A stretch of 64,000 nt of DNA from Dermacentor variabilis. Taxonomy: Eukaryota > Arthropoda > Arachnida > Ixodida > Ixodidae. The notes below the pieces were generated by a model, which made no database searches, was not told where the DNA came from, and saw nothing but the letters and a program-made list of their open reading frames with translations. The translations under genes and the position numbers were made by a program. Numbering within the stretch: the stretch's first letter is position 1; every line of letters starts with the position of its first letter. The stretch covers positions 252,659,267 through 252,723,266 of the forward strand of contig NC_134568.1 of assembly GCF_050947875.1 (NCBI RefSeq), in the 5' to 3' direction. Shown here piece by piece: positions 15,188-27,490 of the stretch.

Positions 15188-15969
15188 TCCCGGAGCTAAA
15201 AGCCGCGACGAAAGAACACAAGGCACAAACAGTCCTGCTCCGGCAGCTGCTCCCCCCCCCCCTCCTCCAAACAGTCCAGCCAAACGAACAGGCTCCAGAA
15301 AATCGCCACCTCTCGAAAACACCACTCAAGAAAGTGACATATGCTGAAAGACTGAAAGACAGCAAAGCTAGGCCAGGCCTCCAGGATTTCTAACGGAATG
15401 GAAGACGCCGCGGAGTCCCCACAACTGACGAGGCTGCAGGCAGACAGCGGTATCAAAGCGGCTGTATGCAAGGACTGGCGAAACAACTGCCCAGTGCGAG
15501 AAATGAATATGAGAAGGAACGCATGCTGCTCCAAGGCACGGTAGACAAGCGATTCACCAGCGAAGAGGAGACCTCACACAAGGAGCAGGTGGACGGCCTC
15601 GTGCAGCAAGTCCCGCAACATACTGGGATAGCATGCAACACGAGCGCAGCATGACGTCGCCACAAGAGCCATGCGTACCACGGCTGCCACATCAACCTTT
15701 CGACATCCGTGCCCTTGTTGAGGCGATGATAAGCGCGATCACCGCAGCTGTGTCTTCCCAACAACAGCAGCAGATCAATCATGGCAGTGACAAGCAAACT
15801 ACAAAAGCAAGCACAGCAACAGCTTGACATCCTAAGCCTGCAGTACTCCTCGGCATATGAGAATCGCACAGCAACAGAACGGTCTTGGCAGGTGGTACCT
15901 GCCACTAAACCCTTTACAACCATCATGGCTGACATACTTCAAGAGGCAAGACGAACGGGCTATACGCGC

Positions 15970-16690
15970 CCGAGTCCCCGGCGGTTCTCCAATGGAACAG
16001 CGGGGGACTCGGGAAATATGCGCCGGAGCTGAACCTGCTGTTTGCGCAGACTGGCCACCCGCGGGTCCTGCTCCTGCAGGAAACGCGGGGTCAATCCGCT
16101 AAAATACGGGCGTTCACTGGTTACTGCCAACCCAGCAGCTGACATGACGACAGGCGTCGTCGAAAGGTTTTCAAAGTACAAGCAGCAGTGTTTGTTCACG
16201 ACTCATGCGCCGCGAGTCCAGATTGATAAATCCGCCTAATGCACAACTCACCAGGAAGTAGTGGCTGTACAATGTAAGCGCGACAGATGCTCCACTATCA
16301 TTGCCGCTTTTGTGTACATGCGGCCTTATATGTGCAGACGGCAGTCCAGAATACGTATTTGATTGGATTGCGTGCTTACAAACTCGGTACCCATAAGAAC
16401 GCCTTCTGATTGCCAGCGACTTCAACGCCCTGCACACGCAGTGAGGCTATACGAGAAGACATCGGCGCGTGGCACAGCGCTGGTGGATGCAGCGGAGCGT
16501 GCTCGCCTGCTTTTGCAAAACGAACTCGACTATCCTACCCGTCATGCCCTACACCCGCAGCAGCAAAACACGACCCCTGACTTTACGTAGTCCCAACTAT
16601 AGGTATTGTGCGGAAGTTGCGCTGTCACTCAAGCGCCATGGGCAGCGACAATTACCCAATCTGGATCGGTATCTGCGGAACTACTAACCG
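15970..16690 (+). pseudogene. LINE ORF2 APE-type endonuclease (decayed)
   Basis: Starts with VLQWNSGGLGKYAPEL and continues to LLLQETRG, the usual first endonuclease motif with its catalytic Glu. A later piece around 16400-16590 reads ASDFN, then ARGTALVDAAERARLLLQNE and DYPTRHALHPQQ, matching the middle of the same domain. The frame changes several times and stops interrupt it, so it cannot be functional. Confidence 0.7.
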
Positions 16691-16771
16691 TCGGTCCAGA
16701 CGGAAAATTCGCACTATTGTCTAGGCCACCTTCAGAGGGCGGATAGCCGGCTACGAGCGCAAGCTATAAAT

Positions 16772-17276
16772 ATGGCGACTCGCCTACAACTAGCCAGCCG
16801 GGAGGCTACAGGCGATATCGAGGTGCTTGCCGACTTACCTTCGCGTAATGCCCACTTACTCAATCTGTGGGACCACAGGGCCCTACTTGAAGCCAACTAT
16901 AGAGCCAAACGACACTGCTACAGGGACCTAATGAGGGTGCGTCGACTCACAGGTGACTTGCGCGAAGCGCTTTATTTAGAGCCACTTCAAATACAAGGGG
17001 TAGGGTGACAGGGGAGGCTGCGAGAGCAAGAGCGCTGCTATCGCCGTGCTAGGGCATGCTATGCAACATTCCTCCGGACTTATTTTGTTTAATTACGACA
17101 CTCGAATACGGAACTTAGCGGTCAGGGGGTCTCCTGTTGCGAACTGGGTAGCGACGCTCAGGCAGTGCAGACTCCTAGCTAGCCCGGAGAACTGGAACCC
17201 TGGCATGGCGGACCGGAGGCTGGTTGACTTGAGGCTGTGGCTACGGCTCCAGGAACGGTTGTCTACGGCTCCATAG
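16772..17276 (+). pseudogene. LINE ORF2 linker region (decayed)
   Basis: The frame at 16772-17008 reads like the helical segment between endonuclease and RT in this LINE type (NLWDHRALLEANYRAKRHC). The following frame (17046-17276) has no recognisable motif. The element then stops at a gypsy insertion or junction near 17263-17283. Confidence 0.45.
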
Positions 17277-18580
17277 TGTCGTCTTCCGGTGGCACACGCT
17301 CGATGTGGTTCTTGTGAGGAACCCACTGAAACACACCTCGAGGTGTAACGACTCTTAGTTTGTATGAAACTGGACCTGCCTGCGCGAGCACAGTAACTGA
17401 TCGAGAACCATTTCTCACCCAACCTAAAGTTCCGGACCTTAACACAGTCACCAACACTTAAGTGCTTCTGAATTTGTCGACCCGGGCACTGTCGTAGAGT
17501 TTGCGTGAACTGCCTTGTGGAGACCTTTTCATGAACCGATGGGAATGCCAGATCGAGCCGTGTGCGCAAACATTTGCCAAGGAACAGGACCACTCAAACT
17601 TCGTCTGTTGTGGTGTGTGGAGTGTTACGATAAGCTAACAAGAAGTCTCTGAGAGCCGACTGTAGTGATGCAGAGGAATTCCTGCGTTACGCTGTCTTTA
17701 CCGACTGCACGGAGCGTTCTGTTTGACCCTTTACTGCTAGGACGATACGGCGCGGTGCGCACATGACGAGTGTCAATGCTCCGCATGTATACAGCTAGCA
17801 AAAGTATTGGGCGTAAACTGAGGGCCATTATATTCGCCGGAAAACCAAAATGGCAAAACAAGGGTCGGCAGTTAGGGTCGCCGGAAAACCAAAATGGCAA
17901 AACAAACTGTGCAATCACTCGACTGTTTTCTGAGCTGAAGTGTCTTTCATCACGAATACCTCGAGCCACTTGGCGTACACGTCTATGACGACAAGTACCA
18001 TGACACTCTTGAATGGACCTGCGAAGTTCACGTAACTGGTTCCCAAGGACGGGTCGGCCAAGTCCATCGGCATGCAGCGGAGCGGGGCAAGGGAAGTTAC
18101 GTTGCGACTGACAGGACTAGCAGCTGCTTACTTGATGCTCGACGTCGTGTCCTATGGTTGGCCACTACACAACTTCTCGCCAACCCCTTGGTCCACGTGA
18201 TTCCAGGGCGCCCCTGGTGCAGATCGTCTAGCATGAACGACCGGAAACGTTAGGGAATGATGACGCGGTTACCAAGCACCACGCATCCTCGCTGAAAAGA
18301 AAGTTCGGAGCGTCTGCTGAAAAACGACTTTACTTCATCACTTGGTGCGCGATTAGGCCATCCCTTCAACACGTGCTGCGAGTCATCTTTCAAGAATGGG
18401 TCTCGTCTCGTCTCGTCTCTTTAGAAATTTCCCGGCAATACACAAGCAGCGCACTGAAGTGTAGACCATAAATGTTGTCTTCCTGTGCTTCACCGAAGGC
18501 CTGAAGTGGAAGAGGGGAAAGGCAGTCGGAATCTGCATTTTGGGACGGCTTGAACTTTAGAGTAAAGTTGCACGCAGACT
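17263..18580 (-). pseudogene. Ty3/gypsy RNase H-integrase fragment nested in the LINE
   Basis: Read on the minus strand from 18580 down: the RNase H end (NADSDCLSPLPLQAF); a linker (GWPNRAPSDEV); the zinc-binding and catalytic-core start of integrase, including SSC*SCQSQRNVTSL around 18100; and YVNFAGPFKSVMVLVVIDVY, where the first catalytic Asp is Asn. A damaged last-core segment (RTAPYRPSSKG) lies near 17720-17765. The C-terminal GPVSY block lies at about 17350-17400. Stops and frameshifts are present. A 27 bp segment is duplicated at about 17836 and 17880. Here integrase follows RNase H, the ordinary gypsy order, unlike the 43 kb element. Confidence 0.75.
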
Positions 18581-18599
18581 AAAGAATAGGGGAATAAGA

Positions 18600-18937
18600 A
18601 TTCCACGCCGAATGTCGTGGCGTCTTGGAGGTACCGGAACCAAGACCGCACGTCAACTTGTACTAGCGACGCCCATATCTAGCGTAACGTATATATCTAT
18701 TGTCTACAGGATGACGATGCAGCACGTCCAGAACTTGAACTTCTTATACAACGAGGCTCCCCGTTATAACTGGACTACCACGTCACACCCGGCTGGATTA
18801 CCTGCGCTGTTATGCGCAACGCCCGCCAGCTTCGTCGTAAGTCAACATGCTAGGGTCGTGCAGACCTGCGTGCTCTTGGAGAGACATCGGACCCGCTGCT
18901 AAAACCTGCACCATGGACTGACGCCGCTATAGCAAAT
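18600..18937. other. Undefined junction segment
   Basis: Between the gypsy fragment and the recognisable LINE 3' part. No motif was identified; it is probably decayed LINE sequence. Confidence 0.35.
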
Positions 18938-19813
18938 GTGTCCTCCGCGACGTCTATACGGAAACGCGTGGATCCCCGTCGCCGCCCTCAGCGCAGACAG
19001 CATTACGCGAACAGACACGTGGAGAGCCTTGCTCGCGCCGAAGCATGCTCACATGTACACGGAGGCTGCCTTCCGCACCAGGTTCGACAGCACATGAACC
19101 ACAGTTGGGCTTCATCGCATTGATTTGGAATTAACACGTGCCCAGGAATACGACACTGGTCACCAAGGAACTCCGGACGCATTGACGGCTTAAATACTAG
19201 TGATCCGCGACGCCCTGACTGCCAACCCTCGCCAATGTAGACATTGCCGAGTGGGGCGCTGCCAGTGGGGTCAACAACCCCACTGGCAGCGGCGCACGCC
19301 ACTGCAAGCCATCTCAGCGTCCGACTGCCGCAGCAAAGTAGTAAGCTTCGTGTCCCATTACGGCAACGGAGTGCGATCAGCTGCTTTGAACAACGAATGA
19401 GACGCCGAGAGTTCCGCGAGCTCCTGACACGCTACACACCCAAGCCTAGAGTTTGTCAAGTGCTAGTGCACAAGACCCGCACTGGGGGGTGTGGCGCTAA
19501 CTCCGGGCGTAGTGGCGTGCTGGCGTACGTGCACATTAAGATATACAGAAAGAAGAAAAAATTATCGGAAGACGTTGTAGCTCCCTTTTTTTTCCCTCAT
19601 ACACAGATGGGTTGCCCTGCGTGCAACACGACGGCTTCACCAACAGTCCGACACCTCTTGTGGGACTGCCCAAAGTTCCAGGCCCTCCGGCGGAACCATC
19701 GAGGCCAAGTGGCTAGCTTCGAAGAGTGGATCCGTCCGTCGACGGAAATCGGCAGCGTTCTGCGAACGCTCTACGCCTTTGCGGTGCAATTGGGCATTGT
19801 CCGCATGGGGTAG
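18938..19813 (+). pseudogene. LINE ORF2 C-terminal part (decayed)
   Basis: A possible RNase H-like piece near 19050-19100 (MYTEAAFRTRFD) is followed by stops. The last 65 residues are readable to 19813: MGCPACNTTASPTVRHLLWDC supplies the C-x2-C...H-x4-C motif that closes ORF2 in such LINEs, and the frame ends VQLGIVRMG. The mid part contains an unrelated K-rich insertion (YRKKKKL). Confidence 0.6.
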
Positions 19814-19872
19814 AGCGTAGCAACTCTCAAAGGTTGGACGCCTTGATTTCCTAACTCCATATCCCTCTACCC

Positions 19873-19902
19873 TTTAGGCTAAGGAGCCATCCTTAGCCTA
19901 AA
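19873..19902 (+). repeat. 13 bp stem hairpin in LINE 3' UTR
   Basis: TTTAGGCTAAGGA, loop GCCA, TCCTTAGCCTAAA. Stem-loops in LINE 3' ends are often recognised by the element's reverse transcriptase; that role is inference here. Confidence 0.8.
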
Positions 19903-20059
19903 GCCGCAGGCTGCCCCGTTCCGAACGGAATAAAAGATGGCTGCCGCCGATCGCTGAGGCACTGGCTACTCGCACCTGTGAATAAAGCTTGATTATCATC
20001 ATCCCGCAATTCCTTCCGGTGCCTCCTGCAACAAAAAAAAAATAAATTTTGCTTATCCG

Positions 20060-20545
20060 CCAAAATCGTTAACCTAGGGCGCTATAACATAAAATTATTC
20101 CAAACTTTTCTATTTCAATTCTGCAATCAGCCCTCCGCGAATGGTCAAAAACTTTTTTGGACCAACCCCACTTCACCTGTCTGTCACGCGACGTCACGAA
20201 AACCGCGATAGCTCCCCATCTGATATGACGTGTACACACTGATTATGCATGATTTGACCGAACAAAAGAAAAATAGTTATTTATGATTCGACGCCTTTTT
20301 GTCATTAGACCTCGGGTATTGGTCAAAAGTTTTAGGGCTGCACCCACTTCACCTACCTGTCACGCGACGTCGCAAAACCGCGAAAACTCACCGCGTCAAG
20401 GTGACGTGTGCGCGGTAAACAAGCATTAATATGCCGAACAAAACTTAATTTTTTTTTGAATAGCCGCAGGCTGCCCCGTTCCGAAAGGAATAAAAGATGG
20501 CTGCAGCCGATCGCTGAGGCACTGGCTACTCGCACCTGTGAAGCG
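20060..20545 (+). repeat. Composite dispersed repeat R, copy 1
   Basis: Two diverged internal units follow each other (about 20143-20268 and 20320-20452). Each has TGGTCAAAA, a CACTTCACCT block, GTCACGCGACGTC, an AAAACCGCGA block, GACGTGT and CCGAACAAAA. Then comes an 80 bp tail (20463-20542) differing at only two positions from the LINE 3' UTR at 19903-19982. The same unit-unit-tail order recurs at 37198-37690. The family looks non-autonomous. Confidence 0.75.
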
Positions 20546-20631
20546 AGTGACCTCCTATAATATAAACTAGGCGGTCACTAGGAGGTCTCCACCTCTTTCT
20601 TTAGTCTAGCGATTGCGTTATCGCTGTTGCT

Positions 20632-20634
<3 letters not shown>

Positions 20635-20680
<46 letters not shown>
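20635..20680. repeat. TA microsatellite
   Basis: Uninterrupted AT dinucleotide tract directly abutting the left end of a foldback half-element. Confidence 0.95.
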
Positions 20681-20684
<4 letters not shown>

Positions 20685-21049
20685 TGTTTCAGCGAATCCT
20701 TTCAAAAATTCTTATAGGTTGCCTGCGGCAGATAGCACAATTCTAATTCATGATGTGGTCTACTCGAAGCGGCGGACACTACTTGAAAAAAAGAAAATGA
20801 AATGCATAATCGACGAATTAACAAAAATTCACGAATTAAGTTCTTTTTTACTAATTACCTTATGTCCCATGCCACAATTTACAAACTCTGGCCGTGGAGT
20901 TCCCAAGGCGGATCCACTTGGAACGAATTCTCAGGATCACAGCAGTTTCGAGATATTCCTGAACTCTGCGGAGAAATGCATTGGTGTTCCAGCTAATTTT
21001 GTGCTTGAATGCATAAAACGACGTTTCCTTAAAAAAGTAACTATAAAGG

Positions 21050-21050
<1 letters not shown>
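20681..21050. mobile_element. Single arm of foldback element
   Basis: GCGGTGTTTCAGCGAA to about 21050 matches the left arm of the element at 39901-40570 block by block: GGTTGCCTG(C/T)GGCAG, GAAGCGGCGGACACTACTTG, AAGGCGGATCCACTTGGAAC, GAGAAATGCATTGG. The second arm is absent, and both sides are TA tracts. This is a half copy of the same family. Confidence 0.75.

Positions 21051-21116
<66 letters not shown>
21051..21116. repeat. TA microsatellite
   Basis: TA tract that begins exactly where the second arm of the foldback family would be expected, then runs into a short CACG/CACA stretch. Confidence 0.95.
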
Positions 21117-21119
<3 letters not shown>

Positions 21120-24100
21120 GCACACATTCGCAATTATAATTTCCAGTTCTTGAAGTTTTGGAGCGCACCACTAACAAACAGCAAAATTTCACTTCTGACC
21201 AGAAACAAGACGCAATAGAAGACGCTCAATTACCCTGCGCGACAAACAAAACGCATATACAGCGCTGCCGCGAATTTAAACAAGAGGCAAACGGTGCAGT
21301 CTCCCCACAACTTGGGCACAATAAGCTTTATTCAGAACAGCACGCGAGGGAAGCACATTCGAGTCGCTAAGCGGTTGGCGCGCACACGGCTCCTGCCCGC
21401 TTCCGCCATTGGCTTAATTAACGACGCGCCTAGAATGAGTGCGCTGTACGGGAGCCATTAAAGGGAACCCTCGAATTTGCCCGCGGAGAACGAAGGGAAG
21501 GAGAGAGAAAAAGAAAGATGACGTCGCCGCACCACAGGACGCGGACGCGTGTACTGCGGTTGCGGCCGCTTTGTATACGTATTCGCGGTCGTGAAAAAAG
21601 AATAAATAAACAAATAGAGAGAGAGAACGGAGAGAGGGGAAAAAGGAGATTCTGCGTTGGCGAGCGCCGGCGTGGGCACTGGCCGGTCGGCTTTTCTCCG
21701 AGCAGGGAGAGGGGGGTCTCCGCGAGAGCAGAACAAAACCCACTGCAAGGGGAGGCAGTATGAGGCGAATAGACGGAGAGACCCGGCTCTTTATCGCATG
21801 AAGGTCAAGCAGTCTGGCGCGGACGGCCCGAAGCGGAAGAAATAAAAGGCCTGCAACAGCGCTGACCAAAATAATCCCCGAAGCGGCGTGTGCCCCGACT
21901 AAGATTAATAATCAACGACGGCCATCGTCATTGCTCGACATGTCGTGTACGTGCCGCTGATGTTACAACCGAGTGCTTTACGAAAGGGTGTAGTCTGCTA
22001 TCTCGGACGCCCATGGTAAGAAGCTCACTCTTCCAGCGTTCCTTCTTCGGGGATGAAAAAAAAAACAACAACAAAAAACGTGTCACTCGCGGTTCGAGTT
22101 AGACAATTCCAGACGTGCGCATCACCCAGGTTCACGCACAAATGACAACATCAACAATGATGATGACGACGAAGACGACAGCAGCAAATCAGGTCTATTT
22201 GATTGCAGAATCAATGTATAGGTCGCTGAGGACATGAGTTACTACGTACCTCATGAGCGTTTTCAAAACAGGCTCGAAATACATTGTAACGAGCCATGCA
22301 CGTACACGCACGCACACACAAGCACACATGCACAACAAGCGCTTGTGTGTGTCGGGTTCTGTCCGTGGTGTCTGTTCTCGCGCGGGTAAGGAAAATGTAT
22401 CGTAAATCAACGTGTCCAGCAACAACTCATCTTGAATAAAATGTTGCTTAGCCTCGCCAAGCCAATGGCAGTGAAACTGGCATGCGACAGCCCTGTGTGT
22501 GTGTTTGTCAGCGACATAAGACGTGTTACGAATTTTGGCAACAAAAAGTTCTTAGGAGATATAGCCATACTACGCTACTGAGTTCATAAGAGCGTCAGTT
22601 AATGTTTCGCATTAGAAACCATGTGGGGTGCGGTGGTATACGCCACAGAGGAGAGCAACACAAGTTATCAGCGAAAACGCGCCTACGGGCGCCATTTAGG
22701 CCGCGGTGTTTGATAACTTGCAATCGTCAACTCATTGCAGTGCTTCATCATCACGCAGAATTATCGGAGCGAATGTCTGGAGAGAATGCATTTACATAAA
22801 ATGCGAAAATACTGGTTGCACTACTTTTCTTTACATTTTTTTTTCTTTTTCTTTTTGAGTGTGGAAATCGTCTCGGATAATTGCTGTATGATGGAAACTA
22901 ATAGACTGTTCTATCGTCTTCCGCTCCAGCCACTCGTCAAGACGTCCTTAAATGCTCGCTCCGCGCATGGTTTTGCAGAACGCTTGACTATAGTGTAAGT
23001 ACGGTCTGTCTTAAAGTCGAATTTGATGCCAGCTAATATTGAAGGGGACAGGCGTAGCGTTTCGTCTACCCACTGGGTGCTTACTGACATAATGCATTTC
23101 ATGGCCCATTGTTGCGATTAAGCGGGTGCGGTTCGTTTTGTTGCTGCGCGGGCGGTCACGGGGCCGGTTCCACGTCCGGCGCTGTGATTGGCACGTGTGC
23201 AAAACGCCGGTGCAGCCAAGGTTTGTCCCACGTCAAAGAACGGAGCAGTCGTCGCTCGTCAGTATACGTCGACAATTTATCTATTCCGCTTTTTCTAGTG
23301 TAGTCTATTCTTTAAGGAAGTAGAATGAATTATATTCTAGTATACACCCTTACCTAAATAGTTATACTATGCATAAAAGGAGACGCCGAGCTCCTGCTGA
23401 AAGTAATCCGGAGCCCTCTTCACAAAAGTAATTAAATGCTTATGATTTTGTGCAATTTAGCGTTAGCTGTGGGCGTGGCGTTCTCGCACGCCTCTTGATA
23501 TGGGCCATACCTAATTACTAAGGGATGGAGGAAGTATACAGAAACCGAACAAAATGCATTATCCGCGTACAATGCAAGAACCTTTGTATTCATAATGTGA
23601 CCGCAAGGGGCCATGCATAGGAGACGGAGAAGCCGCATCTGGCAGACGGCCAGATGCCCGCGTCCGCCGGAGGCGAGCCGTGCACGGACGCGAGGGAGAA
23701 ACGTGCGTACACGTCAGAGCGCGTTTTGAACATTCCCTTTGAAAGCACATGTCGTGCGGCGAGTTGACTGTGACGCCACACAAGTGTCGGTTCAAGTATT
23801 CTGGGTTTGTCACATAGTACCTGTTGTTTGTCGAACAATAACACGCATTTCTTTCCTGTAGACGTGGCTTTGAAATTTACGAAAGCGAGCGTCGCTCATA
23901 ATTTATTGCGTCTCTTTAGGGTCTAGGGCCGTGGTGTAAACTTAAAAACACTAAGAAAGAATGTGGCATTGTCGGATAATAATTTGTGCATTGTCGAATT
24001 CCATCCGGACGCTTGCTTTCAGTGCCCGATTCCAATTACAAAGTATTGATTCTTATACCGCCCAACAAGCTGCCCGGAGTGAGAGCGCCGATAGGCACGG

Positions 24101-24664
24101 AGTTGCGATTCACCTGAATCTAATTACCTGAGCGGTGGTGACTAAAATTGCCTGCGTCGTGTACTGCGCTTGCGCAATGCCGAATTCGATTTAATTATTT
24201 GTGCGGCACGATACACATAAGCACGTGTGCCTTCTCCCTGACCTCGCATTCGTATATGCGGTAATGAATCTCGAATGAAGACTTCCGGCTGCCTGTCGCA
24301 GTTATATATCATAATATTGTCCACTGACCACAACAAAATTCCATTCCGTCGTTGATGCTGAAAATAAAATTGACTGAACACTCTTCTTTTTTTTTTTTTC
24401 GTAGCGCATGTCGCTTATGATGCACAGTGCATTGCAAGTGCCGCGTGGCTTACGCCCTGCTATACGTCACTTTATTATTACTATTTTTTTTCGTCAGATG
24501 GCTAGATAATTATGCCGTCAACTGCAGTCACTATCATCACCCTGGGGCGAGAAACAAGCGTTTCCTTCGCCATATCAAACGCGTCGTTGTAGCGCTATCG
24601 CTGACGCAATGGAGCGCGGGGTTCCGTGGCGGAGGGATGCCGCCGCACTTCTTCGTCTTCGCTC

Positions 24665-24666
<2 letters not shown>
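21117..24666. other. No gene recognised
   Basis: About 3.5 kb with purine-rich (21490-21660) and CA-rich (22300-22330) patches. Frames such as 21414-21869 (minus) are compositional. No motif, splice-consistent exon chain or repeat family was recognised. Confidence 0.45.

Positions 24667-24700
<34 letters not shown>
24667..24700. repeat. TG microsatellite
   Basis: About 17 TG units, followed by a T-rich run. Confidence 0.95.
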
Positions 24701-24702
<2 letters not shown>

Positions 24703-27240
24703 CTTTTTTTCTTGTTTCCCCCTTTCCTTCCTGCCAGCGTCGTGTCGTCTCGAGAGAGCATTGCCTTTTATAGCGAGCCGCTCGGGAAGCAGACGGGAGG
24801 CAGAGTACGGGCAAGTCTCGCCACAGAACGTCTCGCTGCGTGGATCTGCGAACCGCGGCGGTATGTGCGCCTGCCAAACGGAGTAGCGCCCCGCTCGGTC
24901 CTCGCGTATTTCTACTAGGGGCCAAATTCCTACGTTGCTTGAGGAGTGCCAGCGCGAAGGGGTTTCGCAGGCGTGGCGCTTGTTAGCGTTCGCGTTATCT
25001 CCATCGAACGCGGCCCTAAATGCGTGCGTCTTGTACAGAGAAGATCCTGTGGGGGGTGGAATCATTCATTTTCTGTAATCAATACAATCAATATATATAA
25101 TCAGTATTGCGCTGCTACTGAAAGTAAGTTTTATGTCATTCTTTTTTTGCAAGACACATCGCCGTGCGCGGAGGAAGCATTCTTGGAACTGTCTTACATG
25201 CATCCACGAGAGTCGCATTCAGCTATTTTGCGCTTAACTCATCTCAGTCTAAGCAGTGCTTTTACTGAGATCCAATGGGTGTGGCACCTTTGTTCCAAAT
25301 CACAGTGCCTGCAGGCACTACTTCCGACGAGAAGGCAAACGACTCAAGAGTCCGCAAAATGGCAACGAAATGAACGGCGACAGCGCATTAAGACCACGCG
25401 TTCGGGTTTGTGCGTACTCATGCCTGTGTTTCTACGCGCCTAATCCACACTGTATAACCATGATAACAGTATACGTGTGCGTAGTCTTTTGTAGCAGCAT
25501 ATTTGGCTGTCCGCTCAGGGTCGCAATTGATGTCGTCCAAACATCATCCAGTGCCAGCCCGGCCGTCACTTGAAGAGTCCAGACTGAAGTTCTTGCGCTT
25601 CCGCCAAAAGGCCTCTTCTCCTCGGGCGTCCGCTCCTGTTGGGCCGGCTAGTGAGCTCTTCGTGTCTAGACGGGGAAGTGCACTGGGCTGACTTCTTCTC
25701 CAGCTGACTTTTCTTTATGCCGTGCGCCTTCCTCCGCGCTCTGTCTCTGCTTCTTCGCACCGCGCTGGCCGCCCGGCGGCGGCGTGCGGGCTCTTTTGCT
25801 CCGTTTTACTTGCCCTCCTCGCTTCCGCCCTTTCAGGAGGAAAGTTAGCCAACTATAAACACACCGACGACGAGACGCAAGAAACACATCCGCCCCGCCT
25901 GCGCGGCTGCTGGGAACAGAGGCGAACCGCCGGAGCAGCCTCGGGGCTCCTCCGCGCCTGCCATCAGCGAAACGTGGCCCGCGGGGGCCACCATAGCGAA
26001 GGATCACTGCACAAAAGGGCCTGGTCCAAGGAATTCGCGCACGGTGCGCTGATCTATAGTGTGCGCGGAACTATCTTACTAAACTAAACGTCAATTGCTA
26101 AACGTCACTTTTACGGGTCTTTGCGCCCCCAGCATAACTCACAGCTGTGTAATGCCAGACCTGGCTATTTTGTTCATTCCACCTACTGCCTATGACGACG
26201 AAAAATACCATATGCGAACACTAATAGACGAAACAGCGTAGGAGAAAACAGTTTACAGTGCTCAGATCAACCTTGTTCAATAACACGAATTAAATTAACA
26301 CTGCGACCCCTGACAAAAAAATTCACCGACGATTACGATGCTCCCTAGTGCGAAATTTGAGCGCAGCTCTAGACGTGTTTTCATTTCGCGATATATATTG
26401 ACTGGTGCGGACAATCTGTCTTGTTCGGCGCGTTGCAAACGGAGCGAAGTGTGGCGCTTATGCCTCGCTAATCGGGAGATCGCGAGAGGCAGCGCGTGTG
26501 TGACGTGTGGGCCCGATTCACAGCAGCCGCCGCAGACGACGCGCGCTACTCTGGCGCCATCTCGTAGCAATCGTCGCCGCCCTACGCTTCTCACGCCACA
26601 CCCTCCACCTCCGCCTCCCTCCTTGCGTATTTTATCACCCGCTGTGCTCCGCGTTCGCTCTTTCATCCTTCGCTGTGCTCGTTCGCTCGGTTACGCCGTC
26701 GTCGACGCTAACCACAGGAACGGGCGCCAAGAGCTGCGCTCTGAAAGCAGCTTACAGGCACGACTCTACATTCGCGACCTTACCGTATGACGCATACAGA
26801 TGTTAACGACAACACGCAAGCGGTCTCGGGTCTGTGCAGCCGAAAACAATTACATGGAATTGAGGTATTTCTATTTTCTCTCTGAGTGAGTAAATTTCGG
26901 TTCGTCATTCAGACATGTCGCTGAAATAGCGTTCTTTTTTTTTTAACCGTTCTCTTAAATCAGCATGATAGACAGGGCCAGCCAGCATAACGTTACACAT
27001 GTTCTGTCATCCTTGTGTCAAGTTACGCTAATCGAACCTGTCAGTATGCCCCGACTGGCCTATATTCGACGCCGCCGAGTCGAGCACCGTGACCTTACAG
27101 AAAAGTAGGCAATGCGTCAATTTTAGCAGTCCGAGTGAACGACGCGATTTCCAACGCGTCCATCATCTACCGTTGATCCTAGCTATCCTCGCGGAAAGCG
27201 TCGTCCTTTCCTACTTTCGGCATAGCTGCTGCCTAATTTC
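24701..27240. other. GC-rich stretch, no gene recognised
   Basis: CpG-bearing patches at 24740-24960, 25550-26000 and 26410-26720. The 150-codon plus frame (26338-26790) and its antisense partner are Arg/Pro-rich in the manner of GC-rich noncoding DNA. Promoter-type CpG islands of unseen genes are possible. Confidence 0.4.
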
Positions 27241-27490
27241 TAGCCACCTGCTGAGGTGGCGCCTTGAATATATGTCCTGCTGCTGCTGAGCACGAGGGCA
27301 CGGGTTCGATTTCCGGCCGTGGCGGCCGCATTTCGATGCGTGCTAAATCCAAAAACGCTCGTGTGTATAGATGTAGGTTCTCGTTAAAGAACCTCAGGTG
27401 GCTAAAATTAATCCGGAGCCCTCCATTATGGCGTCTCTCATACATCGACGTTGCTTCGGGACTTAAACCCCACTGATCAATCAAACCAAT
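27241..27490 (+). mobile_element. SINE family A, near full-length copy
   Basis: tRNA-like head with B box GGTTCGATTTCC (27303-27314), then GGCGGCCGCATTTCGATG, a CGTTAAAGAACCTCAGGTGG block, TCCGGAGCCCTCCATTATGG and GGCGTCTCTCATA, ending in TTAAACCCCAC with a CAATCAAACCAA tail. The A box is poorly conserved. It would have been transcribed by RNA polymerase III and mobilised by a partner LINE. Confidence 0.8.

Larger units (their letters stand above)
14868..20003 (+). mobile_element. Decayed non-LTR retrotransposon (I/Jockey-type), interrupted
   Basis: In order on the plus strand: ORF1 zinc knuckles (about 14970-15165), ORF2 endonuclease (about 15970-16690), a post-endonuclease linker (16770-17000), and the ORF2 C-terminal region (about 18940-19813) with its C-x2-C...H-x4-C motif. 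A 3' UTR follows with a 13 bp hairpin and a GATTATCATCATC tail near 19990-20003. The reverse transcriptase is missing and its place (17263-18580) is occupied by a minus-strand gypsy fragment. Frameshifts and stops are frequent throughout. Clade assignment rests on the ORF1 knuckles plus an APE-type endonuclease and is approximate. Confidence 0.75.

Noticed and set aside
20937..21192. Frames with long Tyr-Ile runs
   Set aside because: Translation of a TA microsatellite; the same applies at 54319-54606.
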